From Micromonospora sp. CB01531 (lineage in GTDB: Bacteria; Actinomycetota; Actinomycetes; Mycobacteriales; Micromonosporaceae): a DNA stretch of 59,083 nt. The notes beneath the pieces are model-generated. The model had not been told where the DNA came from, searched no databases, and saw only the letters and a program-made list of their open reading frames with translations. The position numbers and the translations under genes are program-made. Every line of letters starts with the position of its first letter. Positions within the stretch are counted from its first letter, which is position 1. The stretch spans positions 1 to 59,083 of the forward strand of contig NZ_LWLS01000089.1 of NCBI RefSeq assembly GCF_001905095.1. Reading direction: 5' to 3'. This document shows positions 17,455-25,648 of this stretch, in pieces.

Positions 17455-18809
17455 ACAACGACTACGACGTGATCGTCATCGGTGGCGGCTCGCCGGGCGA
17501 GCACTGCGCCGGCGAGCTGGCCGAGGGCGGCCTGCGCGTCGCCCTAGTCGAGCGGGACCTGGTCGGCGGCGAGTGCTCGTACTTCGCGTGCATCCCGTCC
17601 AAGACCTTGCTACGTCCCGGCGAGGCGGTCCACGGCGCGCGTGAGGCGGCGGCCACCGCGCACGTCGACGCCGAGGCGGCGTTGGCGTGGCGGGATTTCA
17701 TGGTCTCCGAATACTCCGACGCTGGTCAGCAGCGCTGGCTGGCCGGCAAGGGTATCGACCTACTGCGCGGTACCGGCCGGCTGGCCGGTACCGGCGCCGT
17801 CGAGGTGGACGGCGTGCGCTACACCGCCGCACACGTCGTCGTGGCCACCGGCTCGTACTCGGTCTTTCCACCGATCCCGGGCCTGCGCGACCTCGAGGGC
17901 GTGTGGACCAACCGCGAGGCCACCGGCATGAAGGCCGTCCCGCGCCGTCTCCTGGTGCTCGGCGGCGGGCCCGTCGGGGTGGAGATGGCGCAGGCGGTAC
18001 GCCGTCTGGGCGGCGACGTGGTACTGGTCCAGTCCGGTGGACACCTGCTCGCCCGTGAGCCCGCACGGCTGGGCGAGGCGCTTGGCGAGGTCCTGCGCCG
18101 CGACGGCGTCGAGCTCGTCTTCGACGCGCAGGCGACCGGGGCGCGGCGCGATGGCGAGGACTTTGTCCTGACGCTGGACAGCGGTCGGGAGTTACGCGGC
18201 GACCGGCTGCTGGTGGCCACCGGCCGTCGTCCTCGCGTGGAGGGCCTCGGCCTGGAGACGGTCGGCGTGCGGGCCGGCCGGGACGGCATCCCGGTCGACG
18301 CGCATCTGCGTGCCGGTGATCGGCTGTGGGCCATCGGCGACGTGACCGGCTTGTGGCTATTGACCCACACGGGCAAGTACCAGGCCGACGTCGTCGCGGC
18401 GAACATTCTGGGCGAGCCACGCGAGGCCAACTATGAGGCTGTGCCGCGGGTGGTGTACACCGATCCGCAAGCGGCAGCGGTGGGCGACACTGAGGCTGCG
18501 TTCTCTGCGACGGTGCCGGTGTCCGAAGTGGCCAAAACGGCTACGTACACGCGCGCCTACGCCGAGTCGACGGGCTTCCTGACGCTGCTCAGTGACGGCG
18601 ACCGGTTGACCGGGGCGTACGCGCTGGGGCCGGAGGCCGGGGAATGGCTGCAGCAAGCCACGCTGGCGATCCGTGCCCGCGTACCGCTAGACGTGCTGCG
18701 GGACACGATTCAGCCGTTCCCGACCTTCTCAGAGATCTACGTGGCTGCGCTGAAAGCGCTCCGCGGCCAGATCGCGGCGGTTCGGCAGCCGGCGGGGGTG
18801 GGATTATGA
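17451..18809 (+). CDS. Class I flavin disulfide oxidoreductase-like protein
   Basis: The 452-residue product has the FAD fingerprint DYDVIVIGGGSPGEHCA, a redox pair in GGECSYFACIPSK (Cys42 and Cys47, a CxxxxC as in lipoamide dehydrogenase, glutathione and mercuric reductases), an NAD(P) fingerprint VLGGGPVGVEMAQA, the second FAD motif LWAIGDVTG and a C-terminal dimer domain. The canonical C-terminal His-x-His-Pro base is replaced by IQPFPTFSE, so the partner proton chemistry must differ from lipoamide dehydrogenase. The GTG at 17451 overlaps the upstream stop. It probably regenerates a thiol or metal-bound substrate in a stress operon. Confidence 0.88.
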   Translation: MNNDYDVIVIGGGSPGEHCAGELAEGGLRVALVERDLVGGECSYFACIPSKTLLRPGEAVHGAREAAATAHVDAEAALAWRDFMVSEYSDAGQQRWLAGKGIDLLRGTGRLAGTGAVEVDGVRYTAAHVVVATGSYSVFPPIPGLRDLEGVWTNREATGMKAVPRRLLVLGGGPVGVEMAQAVRRLGGDVVLVQSGGHLLAREPARLGEALGEVLRRDGVELVFDAQATGARRDGEDFVLTLDSGRELRGDRLLVATGRRPRVEGLGLETVGVRAGRDGIPVDAHLRAGDRLWAIGDVTGLWLLTHTGKYQADVVAANILGEPREANYEAVPRVVYTDPQAAAVGDTEAAFSATVPVSEVAKTATYTRAYAESTGFLTLLSDGDRLTGAYALGPEAGEWLQQATLAIRARVPLDVLRDTIQPFPTFSEIYVAALKALRGQIAAVRQPAGVGL

Positions 18810-19266
18810 CCACCGCAACATCCGTCTCCTCAACCCTGCGCCAGCCGCAGCTGCTCGGCCAAACGGTCGTCGTGATCGGCGGCGGCGTCGGCATCGGGCT
18901 GGAAACCGTTCGGCACGCGCGGCGAGGGCGCCGACGTCGTCCTTCTCGGCCGCGATCCCGGCCCTCCAACACGCGGCCGCCGAGTTTCAGGCCATGAGCG
19001 CCACCGCCGTCGACACCGCCGATCCGGCCCGCCTCGGACGGTTCTTCGAGGAGCTACCAGGCTCGATCGATTACGTGATGGTCGTGGCCTGCAGCCGCAC
19101 TAAGCGTGCCTGGCCGAGAGCGACTTCACCCAGACGCGCTGCCACGCGGTCGGGCCGGCCGACGTCGCCGGCGCTCGCCGTCCACATCATGACCAATACC
19201 GCGCTCACCGGTGCGACCTGCGACATCGATAGCGGTCAGCAGGTCGTCGCCGCCTCCAGCGACTGA
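18806..19266 (+). pseudogene. Broken short-chain dehydrogenase (SDR)
   Basis: The ATG overlaps the upstream stop. The first 35 codons give LLGQTVVVIGGGVGIGLETV, the SDR dinucleotide motif; then the frame shifts. In another frame the sequence continues GADVVLLGRDP and MSATAVDTADPARLGRFFEE, PGSIDYVMVV. A large middle part, including the Tyr-x-x-x-Lys site, is missing. It ends with the SDR C-terminus LAVHIMTNTALTGATCDIDS and GQQVV. It was the last gene of the disulfide-reductase operon and is now inactive. Confidence 0.8.
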
Positions 19267-19296
19267 CCGACCGCACGCTGAAGCAGGGAGGACGAA

Positions 19297-19716
19297 ATGG
19301 AATGGCTCTTGCCGTCGTGGCACTACTGGTTGGCCCTCGGCAGTTTGCTGGCTCCGCGGAGCTGGAGCCACGACCACGCCGTACCGGCCGGACGCACCAA
19401 CCTCACCGTCCTCGACCTGTGGCTGATCCACCTCGTCTACAGGGTTGTCGCGGAGGAATCGAACTGCACCCGATGCGGTGCCCCGCTCGGTCGCCCGCTC
19501 CGCGTAGTGCCGCCGGTCGCCGGGTTGTCGACGGTATCGGTCGTGACACAGTGCAGCGGGTGGAGACGTCACCGACACCGTGCCAGCGTCGACGCCGGTT
19601 CGAACGATCTCGTGCTCGGGCCGCTCCAGAGCCGAACTCGACCTCGGCACCGCTATCGTGCGATTACGCCAGGAAGAGCAGGGCAGCCAGGGATAGACCC
19701 CGACGTGGCGCTTTAA
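19297..19716 (+). CDS. Small Cys-containing hypothetical protein
   Basis: The ATG has a good AGGGAGG site. The product opens with LPSWHYWLALGSLL, then LTVLDLWLIHLVYRVVAEES, a CTRCGAPL pair and a later Cys in VVTQCSGWRRHRH. A CxxC-x(n)-C-x(n)-H set suggests a small zinc ribbon. The last 45 residues are low-complexity and may be read-through after decay, so the natural end could be earlier. The family is not recognised. It follows the stress operon on the same strand. Confidence 0.55.
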   Translation: MEWLLPSWHYWLALGSLLAPRSWSHDHAVPAGRTNLTVLDLWLIHLVYRVVAEESNCTRCGAPLGRPLRVVPPVAGLSTVSVVTQCSGWRRHRHRASVDAGSNDLVLGPLQSRTRPRHRYRAITPGRAGQPGIDPDVAL

Positions 19717-19771
19717 CCGCTCCACTGCGAGATCCCAGCCGCAGCCGACCATGTCTGGAACAGAGGAACGC

Positions 19772-19970
19772 ATGAACGACCTACTGGCACTGGCCATCAA
19801 GGGCCATGGCGGCGCGCAGCTCTGACCGCAGCCGTCGCAGTTTCATCGCCGGCTGGCCCGCCGCCGCAATCGCGATGGTCACGCTCGGGCTGCTGCCCAA
19901 GTGGAAGGCCAGGGCACCGATCCTGGTCGGGCTCGGCGCCGTCGACCTCGGACTGCACTGGCCCTGGTAA
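19772..19970 (+). pseudogene. Short relics of two small frames
   Basis: An ATG frame at 19772 reads MNDLLALAIKGHGG and stops after 17 codons. It resembles the start of a common actinobacterial protein family opening MNDLLxLAxxAHGGL. A second frame then reads a hydrophobic AAAIAMVTLGLLPKWK. Both are too short to assign. Confidence 0.3.
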
Positions 19971-19979
19971 CGACGTGAA

Positions 19980-20560
19980 CCCGGCGAGCACGGCAGGTGA
20001 TCGTGAACGCGATCTTCTGCCAGAACCGGACCGGTTGCCAGTGGGTGTACCTCCCGCACGATCTGCCGCTGAAGCCCGCGACGTACTACCACTTCGGCCT
20101 GTGGCGGGACAACGGCATCGACCAGGACCTGCTGTGCTGCCAGGCGCGGGAGAGGGCTGGCCGGCCCGAGGACCGACCCCGGTCGTGCTGGACACCCAGC
20201 CGATCCGCGCGGCTCACCACATCGCGGTCGCGACGACGGCAAGGACGCCGCGAAGAAGGTACCGGGCCGCAAGCGTGGCCTCGCCGTGGACACCCTGGGG
20301 CTGATCATCGCGGTGGTGGACACCGCGGCGTCGGTCACCGACAACACGATCGGGGTGCACCTGCTGGACAAGGTCGTGGCGCAGACCCGTCGGTGATCAA
20401 GGCGTGGGTGGGCTCCGGGTTCAAAGACGACCGCGGTGCACGGTATCGACGTCGAGCAGGGCAAGCGCACCACCACGGCCGGGTTCGTGCTGGTCGAGCG
20501 CCGGCGGGTGGTCGAGCCAAAACCGCGGTTCCGTGAACCGCGCAGGGCTCCGGTACGTCA
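19980..20560 (+). pseudogene. IS5-family transposase relic
   Basis: The first frame reads VNAIFCQNRTGCQWVYLPHD and KPATYYHFGLWRDNGID, the N-terminal DUF4096-type domain of IS5 transposases. Pieces of the DDE domain then appear in shifted frames (KKVPGRKRGLAVDTLGLIIA, VTDNTIGVHLLDKV, IKAWVGSGFKDD). Several frameshifts make it inactive. Confidence 0.75.
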
Positions 20561-20600
20561 TGGGTCCAGAACACTGGGCGTCGGCGGAAGGCGAGGTAAA

Positions 20601-21707
20601 ATGAAGGGACTCCCGCTATCTAGTCAGGCCGCTGGCTGGCGAACGGCCGACCGTGCGGCGGGCAGAGCAGCGGCAATCGCTGACCGGCCCAAGGCTGCCG
20701 GCGAGGGGGTTCGTCAGTTTCGTAGCGGCGTGCGCATGTCCGAGCGCGACCGGCTGACATCGACGCGTTTTCTGGCCTACGGTGGGGTGGAGTTGAACGC
20801 ATCGACCGGCTTGGTGCGGCTGTACCCGGAGATGCACGCGGTGCTACTCAGCAGCCAGCAGGCTGAGGTGCTGGCGGTCCTCATCGACCGGGCCGGCAAT
20901 CCCTGCTGTCGCGAGGAGATCGCGGCTGCCATGCCAAAAAGCTCCCGCCCGCCTACCATGGCGCAGATTGGCGTGGTCATTGCGAATATTCGCAACAAGC
21001 TTGGCGCCCACCGAGTCCTCACGGGAGCCGGTGGTTGGTGGCTTGGCGCCTCGGATGCTCCGTGCCCTCCGGCTTGGCCCGACGCAATCTCTTTCGGCGG
21101 ACTCCATCTCGACCTACCCCGTCGACGGGTGTGGGTGAGCGGGCGACGGTCCACGATTCGGCTCGGATGGCAGGAGTACCTTGTGCTGCGTGAGCTGATC
21201 GAGGCACAGGGGATGCCGCGAGGCCGCAACGAGATTTGGCACGCAATGCCGGCAGGGGCCCGTCGCGCAAGACCCTCCCAGGTTGGGGAGATCGTCTATC
21301 GCCTGCGACAGCGCCTCGGGCAGGAGTTGATCATCACAGGCGGCGGTGGCTGGCGGCTGGCTGGCCGGATCGAAGACGAAGCTTTCTCCGCAGGCGCCTC
21401 CGACGCGATACTGCTGGACCCGACGACCCGCCGGGTAGCGCTCCCGGGCAGGGGCACCCGCGTCTGTCTGAGCGCCCAGGAGGCCGCTACGTTGCGGGTT
21501 CTTATCGAGGCGCGAGGAGTACCACTGAGTAGCACGGAGGTCTTCGCCAGCACACCTGCCGCGGTGCGGCCGAAGAGCGCATTGGCGATTAGCAGGATCG
21601 TCTTCCGACTACGCCAAAAGTTGGGCCCCGATCACATTCGGAGCAGCCGACAGGGCTGGTGGCTCGGCACAGCCCCTGCCCGTCTCCTGGATACGAGCTG
21701 TTGCTGA
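20601..21707 (+). CDS. Protein made of three tandem OmpR/PhoB-like winged-helix domains
   Basis: The 368-residue product holds three successive repeats of about 90 residues: roughly 57-149, 161-255 and 268-356. Each repeat has the same plan. It starts with a strand-rich block (GGVELNASTGLVRL; GGLHLDLPRRRVWV; LLDPTTRRVAL), then L-(S/G)-x-Q-E/Q with L-x-x-LI-(E/D)-x-x-G-x-P, then a recognition-helix-like IGVVIANIRNKLG, VGEIVYRLRQRLG or ISRIVFRLRQKLG, and a wing ending GGWWLG, GGWRLA or QGWWLG. This matches the Trans_reg_C fold of response regulators, but there is no receiver, BTAD or ATPase domain. It likely binds an array of direct DNA repeats. The start at 20601 follows GGCGAGG; an ATG at 20736 would also keep all three domains. 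Confidence 0.8.
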   Translation: MKGLPLSSQAAGWRTADRAAGRAAAIADRPKAAGEGVRQFRSGVRMSERDRLTSTRFLAYGGVELNASTGLVRLYPEMHAVLLSSQQAEVLAVLIDRAGNPCCREEIAAAMPKSSRPPTMAQIGVVIANIRNKLGAHRVLTGAGGWWLGASDAPCPPAWPDAISFGGLHLDLPRRRVWVSGRRSTIRLGWQEYLVLRELIEAQGMPRGRNEIWHAMPAGARRARPSQVGEIVYRLRQRLGQELIITGGGGWRLAGRIEDEAFSAGASDAILLDPTTRRVALPGRGTRVCLSAQEAATLRVLIEARGVPLSSTEVFASTPAAVRPKSALAISRIVFRLRQKLGPDHIRSSRQGWWLGTAPARLLDTSCC

Positions 21708-22249
21708 ATCCGCCCAAACCGGGGAAGGGCACCACCACGGGCACCGCCGCCCAGATGCCCCCTCGCTGTATCAGCGCAGTATCTGGAGGTGATGCCATGT
21801 TCTTGTTCATGGTCACAAGACGTTTGCGTAGAGCTTGCGCAGCACTGTCTCGAGGCAACGCCGGACCAGCATCGCGACTGCTTGCACGCCGTTGCCATTT
21901 CAGCGCGATCGGCGTCGCCGGATTCGCAGCGCCCGTCACCAGTTCCGCTGGGATGCAGCGTCGCCTGCGGACGATTCTGACCAATCTCCACTCGGCCAGG
22001 TTCGTTTGCGACCAGGTTGCCGTTCAGGGACCGGCTTGGGCGGCGGTGGTCGCCTGTCATCTGATCATGATTCCGTGCCCAAGCCAACAAGAGACAGCCC
22101 GTCGGTTCACGTTGTTGCTGGGCTGGCGATGGACCAGAGCCTCCAGTGCCTTGCTTCTTTCCGAACGCACCGATGTCGCCACCGTGCTCACGATGCTGGC
22201 TCACGAGTCGGCGCTTGTCGGTCCCGGTGGCGAGCCAGACTGGGTGTAG
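21708..22249. other. Region without a supported gene
   Basis: Frames are open on both strands, but none has a family pattern or a ribosome site. A Cys-containing stretch (VCVELAQHCLEATPDQHRDC, around 21808-21867) may be a relic of a small Cys-rich protein. Otherwise nothing is seen. Confidence 0.35.
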
Positions 22250-22446
22250 GCAGGTGAACGTCGTCGCCTGCGGGCACCAGGACCACGCCGACGTGAACGC
22301 GGCCAAGAACATCCTCGCCGCCGGGCTGGCGATAACAACGCGCGGAGACCTAACCACAGGACTGTCCGGGAAACGCCAACCACCCGAACGGCTCGCGGCG
22401 TGAACACGCCTCAGCCACGGGAATGCCCCGCCCTTCAGGCGTGGGG
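22250..22446 (+). pseudogene. TnpB 3' end relic with right-end hairpin
   Basis: The frame reads VVACGHQDHADVNAAKNILA and AGLAITTRGD, the last catalytic segment of TnpB. It is followed by GAATGCCCCGCCCTTCAGGC and GTGGGGAGGACGTCAA at 22421-22455, whose hairpin (22426-22446) and GA(C)GTCAA ending match IS200/IS605 right ends. All upstream TnpB sequence is gone. Confidence 0.75.
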
Positions 22447-22858
22447 AGGACGTCAACGCATTGAAGATCCTCGGCGAAACCGCCAGTCTCCTCCGATTCA
22501 GGTCCGCATCCGCCTACGCCTGCCACAACGGCACCGCTCCGCTGCCGGTCTGGTCGTCGAATCGGGGCTCGGCACCGCCTCAGCCGGACTGGGAATCGGC
22601 AGCTCAACGCCGCTTCGCACCGAATTGCGGTGACCCAAGACCGCTTCCACCCACCAGTGCGAGACCTCATCACAGGTCGTAATGCCCGCAGCGGCTTACA
22701 GCCCCACTTGTTAGGCGTGCAGGTCGGGTTGAACGGATCGTGGGACGCCTCCGTTGTGGTTGGAGACAGCACCGACCCGGCCGCCCATCGGCGGGGTGCG
22801 GTGGAGGGAAAGCCCCCGGGCTGCGATCTTCCTGCCCGAAAGGAAGGTAAATTCCTCG
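22447..22858. other. Upstream region of the first DUF1996 gene
   Basis: No gene is supported. The last 20 bases hold AAGGAAGG, the likely ribosome site of the DUF1996 lipoprotein gene. Confidence 0.4.
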
Positions 22859-23971
22859 ATGACTAGGGAAATCTACGCGAGGAAACTTTGTTCGGCGTCC
22901 GCCGTGCTGCTGCTCAGCGTGGCGCTGGTTGGTGGCTGCAAGGATCAACCAGTGCCCGCCAGCGCCTCCGGCCCATCCCTGTCCCAGGGTCTCGGACCAG
23001 CCAGTCCGGCGAGCCCGGGGGCTTCGGCAGCCGGCAGCCCGAGCCCGGCCGGTGCGCCGAGCGCCACACCCCGTTCGCCCAAGCCCTCGCCCCGTACCCG
23101 ACCACCTGTCAACCAGGGCGGCTGGATCAAGATTGACATGGCGGCCCAGGCTGCCCGGACCGCCGCGTTCTTTGCCCGCAAGCCGAAGCCGGTCACCGGC
23201 AATCCGGTGAAGGTACCGGAATTCAACGTCGGCTGCCGGATTAGCCACCACAACAACGACGACCCCATCGTCGCGCCGGGGCTGGTTGGTGCCGCGCACA
23301 ACCACACCTTCTTCGGCAACAGGTCGACCGACGCGAACTCCACATACGAGTCGCTGATGGGCACCACCCGGACCAGCTGCAACGTCGGTGACGATCACTC
23401 TGGCTACTGGATCCCCACGCTCTACCAGAACGGCAGAGTGATCGACCCCAAGGAGGTGACCGTCTACTACGGTTCCCGCCTCAAGGATCCGAGCAAGACC
23501 CAGCCGTTCCCTCCCGGGCTACGGATGATCAGCGGCGACGCGAAGACGCAGACCGACACTCCGGACAAGCAGGGCAACCACTTCTGGTGTGCCGGCATCG
23601 GAGGGTCCACTGGCCGGACCGCCGACGGGCTGTTCCCGATCTGCGCCCCAACCGCCGAGCTGGTCCGCCAGGTGACCTTCTTCGACTGCTGGGACGGCAA
23701 GCACCTGGACAGCCCGGACCACAAGTCGCATATGGCGATGGGTGACCACACCGGCGCCTGTCCGACGAGCCACCCCGTGCCGGTCCCCTCAGTCTCCTTC
23801 GTGATCGCCTACCCGCTGAGCACCAACACCAACGGCATCAGCTTGTCATCGGGTACGTCGTTCTCGATGCACGCCGACTTTTTTAACGCCTGGCAGGACG
23901 ACGCGCTGGCTGCCCGGACACTCAACTGTCTGCACCAGCGCGTGAAGTGCGACTCGCAGGGCAACTTCTAG
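22859..23971 (+). CDS. DUF1996 lipoprotein (paralogue 1)
   Basis: The 370-residue exported protein has a basic start and a lipobox ending LVGGC (Cys27), so it is probably lipid-anchored. A Pro/Ser/Ala-rich linker runs to about residue 85. The DUF1996 domain follows: DDPIVAPGLVGAAHNHTFFG, DHSGYWIPTLY, PFPPGLRMISGDA, FFDCWDGKHLDSPDHKSH and SMHADFFNAW. The repeated His/Asp-rich sites (HNH, HxxSPDHKSH, MHxDF) suggest metal or glycan binding. DUF1996 is common in fungal and actinobacterial exoproteins and has no firm reaction. The ATG at 22859 has AAGGAAGG upstream. A close relative with a membrane anchor is encoded at 31165. Confidence 0.88.
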   Translation: MTREIYARKLCSASAVLLLSVALVGGCKDQPVPASASGPSLSQGLGPASPASPGASAAGSPSPAGAPSATPRSPKPSPRTRPPVNQGGWIKIDMAAQAARTAAFFARKPKPVTGNPVKVPEFNVGCRISHHNNDDPIVAPGLVGAAHNHTFFGNRSTDANSTYESLMGTTRTSCNVGDDHSGYWIPTLYQNGRVIDPKEVTVYYGSRLKDPSKTQPFPPGLRMISGDAKTQTDTPDKQGNHFWCAGIGGSTGRTADGLFPICAPTAELVRQVTFFDCWDGKHLDSPDHKSHMAMGDHTGACPTSHPVPVPSVSFVIAYPLSTNTNGISLSSGTSFSMHADFFNAWQDDALAARTLNCLHQRVKCDSQGNF

Positions 23972-24343
23972 TACCGCCTTTGAAGCCGGCTCGGCGGCCT
24001 CGTGACGTGCTCAGCGTTTCCGTCGCCGCCGGGCCGCCTTCGCCGCGACATCTACGCGACGGGCAGCCTGATCCCTACCCGCAGCAATCGCCCCCCCCAC
24101 CTACGCAATATCGCCCTCGCCGCGTGACCGCCAACCCAGTTACCGATACGCCTTCATCCAGTTGCGTTCCTTTCGCACGGGCGGCCTGGCCCGCCGGTGT
24201 CGGCGGACGCGGAATGGTGACGGGCTGGCACCGCGTACCGAGGCCCCTTCGCGATAGATCGGCTCGGTTCCAGCATTGCGGCGCGGAGGACCGGCGGTCG
24301 TCGGCCGGACGCGCCGGCCAGACGATGGAAGATCGAGGAATGG
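23972..24343. other. Intergenic region before the redox pair
   Basis: No supported gene. The base composition stays high-GC, with one C8 run near 24091. It may carry the promoter of the heme/NuoF-ferredoxin pair. Confidence 0.4.
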
Positions 24344-25648
24344 ATGGCCCGGACAAGGCAAATCGAACGGGGCGCGCCGTCCGGCGGTCGTGGCGGCCGG
24401 TCCCCGGCAGGCCGGCTCGCCGCCGGCATGGGGGGTGTCACGGTGCTGGTGGCGTGTTGGGCGGTGTCGCCGCTGGCCCCTATCGACCGGAGAGTGTTCG
24501 GCTACACGCTCGCCCTCGTCGAGTACTACGCGGGCGTGCTCACCCTCGTCCTGCTCACCCTTACCGTCATGGCCGGCGTGTTCGCGACCGATCGTATCGT
24601 GCTGCGGAACCGGCACCGTGTGCTGCTGCAGTCCGTCCACCGCACGCTGGGCATTCTGGCCGTCGGCGCGGTCGTGCTCCACGTCATGAGCATGATCACC
24701 GAGGGGCACACGTCGGCGGTCGGCGTGATGCTGCCCTTCCTCGGCGGCGGGGGACTCGCCGTCGGGTTGGGCGCGCTGGCGGTGTACCTCATGGTGAGCG
24801 TGCTGTGGACCGGCCTGATCAGGGCCCGGTTCGCCGGCTCCGACCGGCCGTGGCTGTGGCGGGTCCTGCACAGCGGGGCGTACATCTCCTGGCCGGCGGC
24901 GCTGCTACACGGCCTCGACTCCGGACGGCCGGCCGCCGCCTGGGTGGTACACAGCTATCTCGGCTGCGTTCTGGCCGTGGTGGTGGCGCTGCTGGTGCGG
25001 CTCGTCGGCAGCTTTGCGCGCAGCCGCGACCGGAGCACCAGCTACGTCAGTCCGCTCGGCAGGCCGGCCCGGGACGGCGCCGCCGTGCCGCCGATGCCTG
25101 GCTCCCACTCCACCAAACCTGCCGTCGCCGGATGGGGCGGTTCTCGCCGTCCGACCGTCGGCGGCCGTCCGACCGTCCAGCACCCCCATCCGTGGCCAGT
25201 AGAGTCCTGGTTTGAGCGCCGTCCCACCGACGAGGTGGCCAACCGGCCTCGGCCGGAGGATCGCGCCGGTCGCCGGGCCGTGGACGGCCAGGGCTACCTC
25301 TTGCACCCATCGCCCGGATCCCCGACGGCGCGGCGGGCCGCGGAGCCGGCTGCCGAGTGGCACACCGCCCGTCGGCAGAGTCAAACCCTGGACGACGCCA
25401 GTGGCCACCGCAGTCAGGTTCCGGGCGACGCCGGATCCGACGCACCGCAGCGGAGGATCGCCGGGCCCCAGGCTGGCCAACCGGGCCCGGATCGCCGGCC
25501 CGCCCTGGCCGACCTCCCCTCGCACCGGTCTGGTGCGGCAACCGAGGCCGAGGCAGCCTCGGGCCGGTCCCGTCGCAAGCGTCAAGTGGCGGAGGAACTC
25601 GCCGAAGAGGGAGCCTACTGGGCCCGGCTGCGGGGTGAGGCACAGTGA
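24344..25648 (+). CDS. Ferric-reductase/cytochrome b561-like transmembrane protein with disordered tail
   Basis: The 434-residue product has five or six membrane helices within residues 25-225. Histidines are placed as in heme-b binding ferric-reductase-like domains: SVHRTLGILAVGAVVLHVMS, VLHSGAYISWPAALLHGLDS and VVHSYLG. The C-terminal 200 residues are polar, Pro/Arg/Gly-rich and probably disordered in the cytoplasm, ending in a charged helix (RRKRQVAEELAEEGAYWARL). The ATG has GAGGAA 5 bases upstream, and the stop overlaps the next GTG by 4 bp. Coupling to a NuoF-ferredoxin protein suggests that electrons from NADH are handed to the membrane hemes. Confidence 0.85.
   Translation: MARTRQIERGAPSGGRGGRSPAGRLAAGMGGVTVLVACWAVSPLAPIDRRVFGYTLALVEYYAGVLTLVLLTLTVMAGVFATDRIVLRNRHRVLLQSVHRTLGILAVGAVVLHVMSMITEGHTSAVGVMLPFLGGGGLAVGLGALAVYLMVSVLWTGLIRARFAGSDRPWLWRVLHSGAYISWPAALLHGLDSGRPAAAWVVHSYLGCVLAVVVALLVRLVGSFARSRDRSTSYVSPLGRPARDGAAVPPMPGSHSTKPAVAGWGGSRRPTVGGRPTVQHPHPWPVESWFERRPTDEVANRPRPEDRAGRRAVDGQGYLLHPSPGSPTARRAAEPAAEWHTARRQSQTLDDASGHRSQVPGDAGSDAPQRRIAGPQAGQPGPDRRPALADLPSHRSGAATEAEAASGRSRRKRQVAEELAEEGAYWARLRGEAQ

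Noticed and set aside
21659..22249. 196-codon plus-strand frame after the triple winged-helix gene
   Set aside because: No family pattern, no ribosome site, and competing open frames on both strands.
23947..25215. Second long frame overlapping the ferric-reductase-like gene
   Set aside because: It is Arg/Pro-rich and off-family, while the other frame has membrane helices, heme-type His residues and a ribosome site.
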